NCBI GenBank assembly: GCA_022457155.1
Contig: JAJGOT010000033.1
Location: forward strand, 563,501 to 627,500
DNA: 64,000 bases
Source of the DNA: Cladopsammia gracilis
Taxonomy: Eukaryota > Cnidaria > Anthozoa > Scleractinia > Dendrophylliidae
Direction: 5' to 3'
Made by a program: the position numbers and the translations under genes. Shown in pieces: positions 34,350 through 46,000 of this stretch (position 1 is its first letter; each line of letters starts with the position of its first letter). Under the pieces are notes generated by a model. It was given only the letters and a program-made list of their open reading frames with translations, had not been told where the DNA came from and searched no databases.

Positions 34350-35470
34350 AATTGGTGACGTCCATAATAGCGGAGCCCACGGGCCGAAGCCGGGCGGAGC
34401 ACCATACTCAAAGAACCCGGGGATAGAACCTGTGCCCGTCACTTTTCATGGTCATGCATGGCTAGCGGAATGTTTCGCGGGCACGCGCGCCCGCCGCGGC
34501 CGTCACGCATAGCTCGCGGGCGCGTATGACGTCGCAAAACATGCGCGTACGACGTCATATTGAAACCAAAGTGAGGCTTTGTTTTTCGCGCGGTTACAAG
34601 GCCGAATGTCACGTCAGCTGGAAAAACATTTGATATTTTGCTTTGAATTTACTAAGCGGAGAAACCCGTTTTAAAGGCGTTATTTCCCTGAATATTTCGC
34701 GGTTTGCTACTCAAGACAAGGATTCTAATTAAGGGATACTCAGAAGCCGCTTTAGTGGAAAAAGACGAGCTTTCACCAATAAAATCTTGCTTCGAGGAAC
34801 TTCATGTATTACGTTTTTATCAATGCGGGAGATGTTTGTTTCTTACGGATTTCAGAACCAGAAGCGGAGATTTTAATTTCCAAGCAAGCGAGGGACTTAA
34901 AGGTAAAACAGATTACATTTTTTGATGGGAATTTATCTTGATATCAATCTGTGATTGGCTTTTTCTTTGTGTTCTCGTAAGCTTTGGAGAATTGTTTATA
35001 AACGTGTACCTTAAATTCAGTTGTATTAATTTCTTGAATTTCATCGAAGACACGGCTGGGTCTCGATGCGATATAAATGTTACGCGTTTTACTTTTAAAC
35101 ATAAACTAATGGAGATTTGAATAATTTTTTTCGAAAGAAGATTGTGTTGTCCAATTTTATGTGTTTGTTCATTCATTACATAGATTGAAAAGCGATTTTA
35201 TGTAAACAAAACTGAAACAAGACTTAGATTTTATACTTGCGTCGCCGTATGCAAACATGTTTGTGTATTTTTGCAATTTTAATTTCCAAATCAGTTTCTC
35301 GGGCATTTTTTGACAAGCAACAACTGTATTTTATTCGGCAAATAGTCGTAATAGTTATTCTAGACGGAGAAAAAGTTGTTTTTGTGAACTTTTCTACGGT
35401 CTAAATGTACTGTGCAGACGGTCGGTTACTACTGTTTTTGAGAATTGCTAAAATTGAAAAATAGCCCGGT
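34350..35470 (+). repeat. Diverged repeat, inverted relative to 28390-29340
   Basis: It begins with a GC-rich part (GGGCGGAGCACC, CGCGCCCGCCGCGG) and continues with blocks shared, in reverse, with receptor intron 5. A short open frame at 34704-34925 has no recognised domain. Confidence 0.55.
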
Positions 35471-36333
35471 CGTCAATCTTAATTCTTTATTCGTCGTTGT
35501 TTTCATTCGCTTGGGGGTGAGATAGCAATCAGACCTCACTCCGGTCCCAGACAAATAATTTTTTTAAAAGTGCCCCGCATGAACAAGGTTAAGTTTACTT
35601 AATGTTACAATAGTACGAAGCAACTTAGTTATTAAGTTCTCTTCCCAACAAATATTCAACAAAAACGATCCATCGGGTGCTCTTGACAAAACAAACATAC
35701 TAGTTTGAACGCCTTCAGTAAGTTTAATAAATATCATTTACATTCAAAGAGATCATTCTACAATAGTTTCCATTTCGTCTTACAATCATCGAATTTTCAC
35801 GTAAATGAGAACAAAAAATTACAGTTTTAAATACAAGTTAATACATACTTAGATGAGTTACGACAGTTATGTACCATTGGTTATAACAAGTGAAAATGCT
35901 ATCCGCGGTAAACGCAAGAAAAACTGATTTAAAGTTTGATCAGAAACAAAGTATTCCAAATAACTCACTAAATAACAAACCTGCAAGTTGCATGATCGCA
36001 TCGTTATTTCGTAATAACTCGAGCTCACCTAAATCGCTTTTACTGTGAGTTTTGGTAGCCATTTATGTTCCACAATTAAATACTATCATTTGCTGCCGTT
36101 CCACTAGGTCTTTTCTTACGTTTTTGTATATATAACGAACAATAAATGTATATTTCTTGGAGTAAAAAGAGGGTGAACACGGGATTTAACTGATGGCTGA
36201 GAATTGTCCATAGTTTCACATCAGACAATATGAAAAAGACTTCGTTTCGTAACTGCTAGGTAAAGTTTATGGCCTGTCAAAGTTTACTGTTAACTTTCAC
36301 CACACCCATCTAGAAGTTCTAAAAATAAGTTAA

Positions 36334-36730
36334 AGGGAAACCGTCCCGGCTGAAATATCGTGTTTTTATAATTATGGCTAGGAGCTTGGTTAAAGCTTAC
36401 TTTATTATCTTGAAATTGAAAGAAACCATCACTAATAGCGATAGAAGCAAAGAAATATGAAGTAAACAGACAAAATAACGGCTAGAAGTGTCAAAATGTC
36501 ACAAAAATGGCAAGTTTCATTTTTTGACAGGCGGTCAATAAATCAAATTTCATTAACTGTAATCCACTTCAATCCTTGCAATCCCGTACTTAATTTCCAA
36601 ACTACCGCGGCTTTTGTTTTGCTTTATAGAATCTTTTTGTCCAACTAAGTTGTATATTTGGTGGCATTTGGCGATATAACGTGGAAATAAGCTAAGCGAA
36701 ATTTTGCTATTTTGCCGGGACAGTGGCCCC
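36334..36730. mobile_element. TTAA-flanked MITE, absent from duplicate copy 2
   Basis: AGGGAAACCGTCCCGGC at 36334 pairs with GCCGGGACAGTGGCCCC ending at 36730, with TTAA at 36330-36333 and 36731-36734. The paralogous site near 58580 reads AAAGCTAAGCAATAAAAATG with no element, so it inserted after the duplication. It is related to 29822-30900. Confidence 0.8.
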
Positions 36731-36786
36731 TTAAGCACAAAAGAATGTGATTTAAATTGGAATCAGAAATATAATATTTCAATTAA

Positions 36787-37513
36787 GGCCCGGTTCAAAC
36801 GTCGAACTTTACATGTGCCGAACCTAATAATTAGGTTCGGCACATGTAAATTAAGTTCGACGTATGAATCAATAAGGAACGGCACTTTTGTATTTGGGTC
36901 GACAATGCCGTTCTATTCGACTGAGCTTGTCGAATAGAACGGGAAAAGATCGACTTCGATTCATACGTCGAACTTCACATGTGTCGAACCTAATGCATAA
37001 TCTATGTAAACGTATTTTTCAATATAACCGCGCTTCTGATTGGCTATTTAGTGGGTTTTCGCGTCTTTGCAGACAGAACTCACAGAAGCGTAACGACGGT
37101 TACCAGCATTCACATTGTAGATTTTTAAACTGAAACTGGACAGCTTAAATCGGTCCTCTAAAAAGTTGCTTTTCTTTATATCCATAAATAAATCGTAATG
37201 TATTTTAAAATTTATGGCGTTACTTTATTTTTTCCAAATATCACGATCACGATTTCCTCAGCTGTCTCCTTGCCATAACAGAACACAAAGCACACTAAAA
37301 TCAAAACAAGAATTTCCAGGCTTGGTGAATTTTACTTTTTTCGGTTTATTTCCCTATTGTAAGCAGTAAGGATGATATTTCTTTTCGCCACGAATTAGGT
37401 TCAGCACATGTAAAGTTCGACCGTCTGAATCAACAGTCGAACTTAATAGTTTGGGTCGACCTAAAATAGGTATTAGGTTCAGCACATGTAAAGTTCGACG
37501 TTTGAACCGGGCC
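36787..37513. mobile_element. 727-bp MITE with TAA target duplication, absent from copy 2
   Basis: GGCCCGGTTCAAACGTCGAA begins at 36787 and TTCGACGTTTGAACCGGGCC ends at 37513. TAA lies at 36784-36786 and 37514-37516. The empty site in the other duplicate (TTTTAATTAACATATTTTAA near 58640) has a single TAA. The interior has repeated GTCGAACTT / ACATGTGCCGAACC hairpins. Confidence 0.88.
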
Positions 37514-38594
37514 TAACAAATTATAACTAAATTAGTGATTCACTTGTTTAATGTAAACATCTGCAACATAAGAATTCCGGCGTTTGGGTTTTGGCAAGAG
37601 CATTTATAGTCTCCTACTTAGCCTTTATTTGATTTGGCACGCAACGTTTAACGTTTAATTCCTGCCCTCTAACGTCTGCTCACACCCGAACCGCATTCCT
37701 TTCCAATCACATTTACTGTGGCATTTTTCGCAACTGTTTTCAACCAAATTATATGCCTGGTGATTTAATCATTCACTCTGACTGTAATAAACATTACTTC
37801 TACCGTCTCTATTAATAGATCTCGTAGCTAAACGTGTAATTTTAGAGGTAAGTGAAAGTTGATTTAGCAAACGGAGAAATTTGGAGGACAAGATGTTATT
37901 GAATAGCCTGATAAAAATTCCACAATTACAACCGCCCAATATATCTGTCTAGCAACGATAAAACAGACTGACAAGATCGGAATATACTCTCTCGCAATTT
38001 TTGTCGTTCATTCCTATCAAACGATTTTTGAAATAAAGGGTACCATTGCAAAAACGGTAGACGACTGCAGATTAAGTAGTTCCGTCTGTTACACTAACTT
38101 GTATTAACTATTCTGAATAACATTTTTCACTCCTTTCAGTTATCAGGCCGACGAATAATTACTCCAAGATGTCGAAAAAAAATACAAATTTCATCTTGTG
38201 CTACAATCACTTGCAAACGGCAATTCTACACAAATTTAACGCTTTAAACATTGAATACTCCCCCCTCCCTTGTCAATGTTGTCTAGATGTCGGAATTCCA
38301 TTCAATCCGTAAGCGAAACAACTTTGTAAGGAGGAACGGGGGGTAGAAGGAAACTAAGTTTATTCTTGTCCTGTTTTAAGGAAAACCCGCTTTTTTGGGA
38401 GACTGTTCCAACCATTTTGCAACTGGTTGTAGCTTGATTATAAAAGTCTCACAAAACATGTCACATTAATCATCTGTCGCCTTTCAGACAAAGGGAAAGT
38501 AAATCAGTTCGGGTGTGAACAGCCTTTAGTGGGAAGAAGCGTTACTTGACGATCAAAGAAATGGCTGGGTAGAAAACTAAGTACTCTATAAATA

Positions 38595-40022
38595 TCACGA
38601 TCTTTTTCTTAATTTGACTTCAACACTAAAGCCGTTCTTAAGATTATCAAAAATGACTTTTTTACCCGTGTTATCCACCTGTACGTCCTTTTGCAGAGGC
38701 GTATACCCTAAGTCACCGTGTGCTTGAACAGAAATTATGCTTTTCTGTACAGGAGTCGTCAGAGTGACCTGTATTGTTCGCGCCCTGCTTTGTGAACGGT
38801 ACAGAAGTTCTTCACCCACGTCACCTGAATTAGATGGCGGGGAATCTGCGAGATTTAGGCTAGGAGAGCTAATACTGAGGTAGGTATACGTAGTGGTTTC
38901 CTCGACCATGATAAGACAATTCCCTCTATTGACTCCCGATACTGGGCCAACAAGACTTGTTGATTTTTTAAAAATGACATAACCATAGACGGGATAACTG
39001 AGGGTGGACCCTGTTTTCGGCGACTTCAGAAATTGGACGATGTGGGCGGTTTCATCTTTCTTCTTAACTTTGTAAAACTCACTTCCCGTTGTTTCCTGGG
39101 CCGTTGTTACGTCCGCTGATGATGCAACATACGATGCTGTCGGAATCAAGACTGCATATTCATAGTCAGAGTTAGAGGGTGAAGAGCCATGTTCAAGCCA
39201 TGCCGTACCGTATTGCTCTGATGTGGGAGTTTTTCCGTCATCTAATTTGGAGCTCTGAACCTGCACGTGGACTTTTAACATCGACTTACTGGGATTTGGT
39301 ATGTAGTAAAAGTTTCCTTGTGTGTCAGTGAGCGTTGTATAACTTCTTCCTGACATGGACGGCGTGTTTACTGGAACTAGGGTTGAACCCGTTTTTGCAA
39401 CCCCGTTTATCTTTATGGACAGTGGACTTCCACTTTTAAGCTTGTCTTGAAAGAGAGTAGTTTGGACGATCTTTCCATTAGTGTCACTTGCCGTAATCTT
39501 ACTTCCTAAACAAACCAGCAAGTTTTCAAAAAAGAAAACCGATTTTTTAAACTTAAATTTGATATCTTTTCTCCAATCCTCTAATCCATAAGAAGGCTGT
39601 TTAAAGTCCATGCCAAAAATGCCATTTTTTAAGGTGCTCGTACCCTTAAACGTGAGACCTCCAGCTAGGCGTCGTTTGTTGTAAAACCTTCCTTTCTTCA
39701 TTTTTAAGTCATCTATATTCGTACTTCCTAAGGCGATGGTTGTTGCTCCAGGGACTTTGGCCCAATCCCACCCGTTATCGACGTCATGAACGTTAAGGCT
39801 CGCTTCGTTGTTGGCAATCTGGAGAGCACCGTGACTGGCAAAAATTCCGAAAACATTTTGTTTTCCCGAATTTTCATAATCCCAAATAAACCAATTAAAG
39901 CCCTTAGCCGTCGCAGCCCAGTCTTTGCGTCTATGGATTGATAGAACGGCGAAGTTCTTGGACCAGTGTCCTTCAGGGGAGGGTTCTGCAGATTTACTTT
40001 GCGATGTAGCAATGGTTTTTAC
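38595..40022 (-). CDS. Lyase gene 1, exon 5: PL8 beta domains and stop
   Basis: The acceptor TTTCTCTGTAG ends at 40023. The 1428-base exon starts VKTIATSQSKSAEPS and carries LSIHRRKDWAATAKG, WDYENSGKQ, NGWDWAKVPGATTIALGS and QTTLFQDKL, ending LRKRS and TGA at 38597-38595. All are conserved blocks of the central and C-terminal beta domains of chondroitin ABC lyases. Confidence 0.94.
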   Translation of the reverse strand, partial: VKTIATSQSKSAEPSPEGHWSKNFAVLSIHRRKDWAATAKGFNWFIWDYENSGKQNVFGIFASHGALQIANNEASLNVHDVDNGWDWAKVPGATTIALGSTNIDDLKMKKGRFYNKRRLAGGLTFKGTSTLKNGIFGMDFKQPSYGLEDWRKDIKFKFKKSVFFFENLLVCLGSKITASDTNGKIVQTTLFQDKLKSGSPLSIKINGVAKTGSTLVPVNTPSMSGRSYTTLTDTQGNFYYIPNPSKSMLKVHVQVQSSKLDDGKTPTSEQYGTAWLEHGSSPSNSDYEYAVLIPTASYVASSADVTTAQETTGSEFYKVKKKDETAHIVQFLKSPKTGSTLSYPVYGYVIFKKSTSLVGPVSGVNRGNCLIMVEETTTYTYLSISSPSLNLADSPPSNSGDVGEELLYRSQSRARTIQVTLTTPVQKSIISVQAHGDLGYTPLQKDVQVDNTGKKVIFDNLKNGFSVEVKLRKRS

Positions 40023-43000
40023 CTACAGAGAAACAATGACCTAGATTAATATTTTTTGTAGTCACTATCTGTCTTCTCATTGGCTTAGAACCTACAGTTA
40101 ATTCTTCTGGAAATAAGTTCACCCTACGGATTATACTCAAATCTGCTAGCAGGTTAGTGAATAATCTGTAGATTAGGGTGGTGCGCACAGTGCATATATT
40201 TCCAATAGCAATCTCAAGTTCATGAGTGGCGAGTGGTCGCTTTGCACACAACCAAGTAAAAACATGGCTCGTCGATTCGCTTCTTCAACCGAACAAGAAA
40301 TTGAGAAATTGCTGGACAATAAAGAATCGAAAAACAAAAAGGATTGACAAAACATGGGATGGTGAATGGCAGCTTTGCACGCAGCTAAGGAATCAAATTC
40401 TTGTTGAAAATAATTAATTGTTTCCAGTGCGATAATGTGCTTGTCGTTATTCTCTATAAAACAATGTATAATATAATAATTATTAGATTTGCTGTTTGGG
40501 ATATTCGGAATAATCAAGGTCCCGGTGTGATCAGTCTCAGCCTCCAGCTTCGGCTGGTAACACTCCCGGGGGGGGGGGGGGGGGGGTACAAAGTTCCAAA
40601 GTTTTGTACGGGGATGCTCCGCCCCGAGGTTCAAACCCTTACCCTTTCATATACCGTTTTTGACAGAAAAGGTACCCCTTTCATATACCTTTCATTGAAA
40701 ATGGTACCCCTTTCATATACCTTTTAATGAAAATGGTACTCCTTTCATATAGCCTTTACGTACGTCTGTTTGATTTATTTTGAAAGGCCCTTTTTATTAG
40801 ACTTAAATGGCAGTTTCCCTACCTTTTTATGCCTCATCGGCGTGTTTTCGGTACCCTTTCCTATTCTTCGTGAAATCCCTACCCTTTCATATACTTCAAC
40901 TCGTGAAATCACGACCCTTTCATATACCTCCAGCCTCAAAAAGGTACCCCTTTCGGGCGGAGCATCCCCGTATAGCCCATTATAGGGAGTACCCCCCCCC
41001 CCCCCCCCGGGGTAACACTTTCCTTGACCTAGCTTCATTATACCGGACATCTCATTTATTGTACGTTAATGATGACATGAACGCGTCATATTTAAATAAT
41101 AGTTATTGCCCAGTTTTAATCAAAAGAGATTTGCTAAAGCAAATGCATGCAGAAATTAAAGAGAGCTAAATTTATTGCTCGACGTTTCGGGGTCGTCATG
41201 ACGCCATTCTCAAGAGTAAAAAAAATATAGCAAAGCGAATATTTAAGTTGGCTAGAGCTAAAGGTTACACAGGTTACATATATAAATGTATAAACTACGC
41301 ATTGGTTGTTGACAATAGAGGTTGTGATGCAGGATATGTGGGCTATACGCTTGGGCACCTGCACGAGCGCGTGGACGGTCACAAAAGAAAGTTCGTCCTC
41401 CATTTACAAACACTAACAGCAAGAACACAATGGTCAGATCAGTACCACAGCGTCTTTTAGAACAGTTTCACGTGCTTGCTTAATGTACCAGCAAATTTGA
41501 TTGCCTCATTAAAGAGATGCTATTCATACGCAAACTCAAACCAGAACTGAACGTGGAAACTGCGACTCAATTCGCGCTAAAGTGTTTGTTTAGCCATCAA
41601 TTTAGGCCCCGTCCACACTTATCCGGATATTTTTGAATCCGCAACTTTTTTGTTGCGGATTGGCCTTCCGTCCACACGTATCCGGCGAATTCGGGCAAAT
41701 ACGATTCAAATACGCTCCGTGTGGACGCAACAAAAAAGTTGCAGATTCAAAAATATCCGGATACGTGTGGACGGGGCCTTAGTATGTACATTTTAGCTCT
41801 CGATCTAGCCTACTTAAATATTCGCTTTGTTAAATATATTTTCTTTACTCTTGATAATGGTATAATGACGACTACGAAACGTCGAGCAATAAATATTAGA
41901 ACTAGAATGTTTACTTTCTAACGAGATTTTTTTCATTTTTCAAGACTGAAACAAATGGTTGGTTGAGTTTAAAATATATAATAAAATGCTTGTAAATAGC
42001 TGCTAACTTGAAAGAAGTTTTTACTTCACTGTTAGGGACAAAATCGCTTAGAGAGAATTAGTGTTTTCGTAAAAGACGGTGGTAGATGAAAGTTCAAACG
42101 GATCATTTACTAAGGTTTCACTCGTAGAGATTCAGCGTTGTAAAGAAATGAATTAAAAAATAAATAATGCGTAATCATAGATCATTACACCCTCAAACGT
42201 TGAACTTTAGATTAACATTGAGCCTTGAAAATTCATAGATAAGACAAGCAGTACTTACTGCTTCCATGATATCCAGAGATCCCAAACTGTTATAATAGTA
42301 CTTCTTTTTGTATTTTCCTGTTTCTAAGAAACTGTTCACGGATGGATCGTTATATAAGCGCAGAAACATTTCTGGTTGATTCATATCGGTCACACCGGTC
42401 ACACTTATTCCTGTTGGGATCACGGAATCTGTTTTAACCTTTGGATGGGAAACGCTTATGTAAGCATAGCCTGGTAATACTGTCTTGAGAATAGCCTTGT
42501 TGGTATAATTTGGGAAACGTCCATTGACACTGTTTGGAGTAGAATACTTGACACACATTAGACGTAGGGATTCAAGTCCTCGCCTGATGTTGTTCACTGA
42601 TGATGTCGATAAGGCGAATTCAGTTCCTCCAAGAAGGTATTGGACGAAAGCGGCGGTATGTAACGCTTGTGGCACATAGGCTGATCCATAAAATGCTTTG
42701 TGGTGATGTCCTACGAAGTCAGGTTTGATGACTCCTCCAAGTCCTTCATTCACATCCAAGGCATTGTTCAGCCACCGAACTAAGGCTTCCATGTCCCGAA
42801 TTTTGGCTTTGACTTCATTATCATTATCACTTGGCATCACCAGCACGATTATCAGCCTGAACAACGTCAGCGTGATCATACGGTCAGCAGTCGTTCCTTT
42901 GAATTCGAACGTTGGTGATTGATAAATCTCTCCAAAGTCATTGTACCATTTGGCAGTTTTTATTAAATCCTGTAATCTGCTCTTGTTTGAAGAAGTGCTC

Positions 43001-46000
43001 AACGAGTCACTAAGAAGGAACAGAGAGTGCATAAATCCAGCACCATCTCTGTTCATTTCGTGGTCCAACGATCCAAGGCCACTTCCATCTGCAAATCCTT
43101 GCTGTTTTACAAAATTAAGAAGGTCATTAATTTTGTTTAGTCGAACGAGGTTTAGAGTGTTTATCGCACTAACCACTTGGGATTGGGTTAGGGTTCCAGA
43201 ACTGGGAAGGTAACCTTTAAACTGGTTTTTCATGTTAGCATTTTCACCTGCAATAGCTGTATATGCTTTGTCTTTCCGTGCGGCGTCGCCAGAGTTAAGG
43301 TTTGAAAGTTGGGCCCTGGCGAATTCTGTTATTTCCTTTCGCCGGCTTCGTATATAATATTCCAGTGACAAAGGTAGAACAAGTTTTTCCAGGATAGTTC
43401 CAATCTTCTTTGGATATTTGCAGTTTCTGCAAAACAAAGGTGGTCCGACGACTTTTCCACCATTAAACTCTAGGCCATCATATTCTTCGTGAGCTTTTTT
43501 AACAATATTTAATAACGATTTCCATCGTTTTCCGAGAAAGCTGCTACTTGTGAAGCTGGATGACGTTTTCGTTTCGTCGCAGTACCAGTTCTTGAGACGG
43601 GCTTCGATGAACTCCAAACTCTTTCTCTTTAAAGGATCTATTGTAGTCGAGGGCAACGCGGGAACGGCTTTTTGACTCCACTTGTAGGTCTGTTGCCAAA
43701 ACTTAGACAAGTCATATATTTTCAGACCAAACGGCCTAATGGGAGGAACTATTTTATCACGGGACTGTTTTGTCATGCTCTTTTCAAACTGGAGTAAATC
43801 TATGTAGATTGTATCTGCTCCGCTCAGCGCAAACTCAACTTCGTTGATTTTAGTCCTTCTAGCTATGCTAGCTGTCAGCCTGCATTCCTTAAATTTGACC
43901 CAAATTCCTCTCCATCCTTCAAAATTAAGATTGGCTTGGAATCTGCCAACAGTACTACTGCTGCCAGAATGCTTATACTTGTATTCAACTGTTAAGGTTT
44001 TCCCTGTCGATGAAGTCGATTTGTAGAACCAAACCTTGACTCCACCATTTCTAAGCCAACTATTAGGAATGGGAGAGGGTGAAAGTTGTAACTTTAGCGT
44101 CGAGGCACCAGTGGCTACCCATTTTAAAGACTTTGTTCCTTTCTTGACAGTTACTTTGTCAGTGGATAGTGTTACTGTACCGGAAGATGGCTTAAAGCAC
44201 GATTCCTGATTTCCAACCTCAAAATCAAATAACTGATTGTGGCCACAAGACAGTAAAACTAAAGCATAAAAAGCATAAAAAAATAATAATTAACCTACGG
44301 TTTTAATCCAATATGAGAACATTAATTAAATATTTTCTATGAATGTGAACATATGAAAATCATATATTTGAACTGCGGATAAACATGAGTGAAATTTGTG
44401 ATCCTCGCAGTTGAAAAAGCAACCTGAAAAAAAAATTCATGCATGAAGCGGGATTCCAACCTTTGACCTTGCGATACCGGCACAATGCTCTATCTACTGA
44501 GCAATCAAGCCACATGGATAGATGGTCAATTGTGAGTTTGTAATATACCCGATGATAGTTGATATATATGAATGTGAATATATGAATATGAGCATTTTAC
44601 CGATATCGCACGGTCATGTGTTCGAATCCCGTTCAAGCCTGGATTTTTTTCAGTTTCCTTTTTAACTGCTTATAATTTGAAAGCACACTGCGAGGATCAC
44701 AAGTTTCACTCATGTTTATCCGCAGTTCAAATATATGATTTTCATATATTCACGTTCATATATATTAACTATCATCGGGTATATTACGAACTCACAATTG
44801 ACCATCTCATGTGGTTTGAAAGCTCAGTGGATAGAGCATTGCACCGGTATCGCAAGGTCATGGGTTCGAAATCCATTCAGGTCTGAATTTTTTTCAGGTT
44901 GTTTTTCAACTGCTTAAGGTTAAAACACACTACGCGGATCACAAATTCCACTCTTAAATAATTTATGTCTACCAAAATGTATTGCGAGCAACGATAGAGG
45001 TTTCGTATGATACGAAACCTTAATTTTTGAGGGCTTCTTCGTGTGTTGCTATAGAATCCTTCTTAATCTGAGTCACAATCCTTGTAAAGTAATGAATACG
45101 GGAAGCGTAATAATCGAGTTATATCAGACGGAAGCAAATGAATAGATTTTCACTTTTTCATTGTTTTTTCACCGGCTGTTAACTTTCATTGGTAATTCCG
45201 CTGACCAGTGTATAATATTTCGAGCTCTGGAGGATTTTAAATGGAATTTTTAGACTTAAGAAAACGCTACGGCACGGTAAATGTTGATTTTAAATGTGGG
45301 AAGTTTGGCTGCCATTTGTAAAAGTTCAATAAGGTCAAATTTTGTTTTGACGAGTTATAAAAAACCACGTGTTAGCGTGACACAAATACGTACAAGTATT
45401 GTTTGAAATAAGAGAGAAAACTTGATGATTGTGTTCTTTAAACCTCGGATGTACAAGTGGGGGGAGGGAGTGGATGCCACGCCCTTAAGGTTTTTCTCCG
45501 AGATTTTATGAGCATTGACGGTTAGCATATGCCATCTTCAGTAGCTCTTCGCTGATCCTTGAGACGCATTGTGGTAAAGTTTGGCGACAATCGGTTGCTA
45601 TGGTAACGTGCTTTGTCGTCATAGACAGCATGAGACCATTTTTGAATAAAAATAGGTTTTTCACAATTTTTACCAAAAACAGAAAACTGTTTAATTGTAT
45701 TATACTTTTTTTGCGATAACGTTTTTTCGACATGATTATTTTTTGTTTTACAGCACAAAGAGGAGGACTAAAATAATGAAGTTATGCAAAAATAAAGATA
45801 GGTCACCAAGCTCGTTTAGGTGAAAACAACCTCTTATTTACTGAGGGAACTGAATCCTCAAAGGAAACCCTATTGCTTCGGAGTGCGTGCGCCAGAAGTG
45901 GAAACTAGTAAGCAGAACTTCATAGCGTAACACGAACACGGCGTTCAAGAATAAAATTCAACGAATTTATAGAAACCGTAAATTACATTTTCTAAGCATA

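Larger units (their letters stand above)
32059..38594. other. Intergenic region between receptor and lyase genes
   Basis: No gene is recognised. Five MITEs and the 34350-35470 repeat are listed separately. 34370-34560 is unusually GC-rich (CGCGCCCGCCGCGG) and belongs to the repeat. From about 35490 rightwards the DNA is the left part of the lyase segmental duplication. 38359-38364 reads TTTATT, a possible AATAAA signal for the minus-strand lyase gene. Confidence 0.65.
35490..45030. repeat. Segmental duplication, copy 1 (contains lyase gene 1)
   Basis: From TCAGACCTCACTCCGGTCCC near 35530 to ATAGAGGTTTCGTATGAT near 45000 the DNA aligns in the same orientation with 57465-64000. Coding exons are about 90 percent alike by eye and non-coding parts are recognisable throughout. 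Copy 1 is longer because of the insertions at 36334-36730, 36787-37513, 40565-41011, about 41115-41895 and about 44335-44965. Confidence 0.85.

Noticed and set aside
42725..43213. Plus-strand open frames opposite the lyase exon (and 62337-62798)
   Set aside because: Shadows of the conserved minus-strand lyase coding sequence. Their conservation between copies follows from the lyase.
44452..44900. tRNA genes suggested by A- and B-box-like sequences
   Set aside because: The cloverleaf is incomplete and shared non-tRNA tails follow, which marks them as tRNA-derived SINEs.
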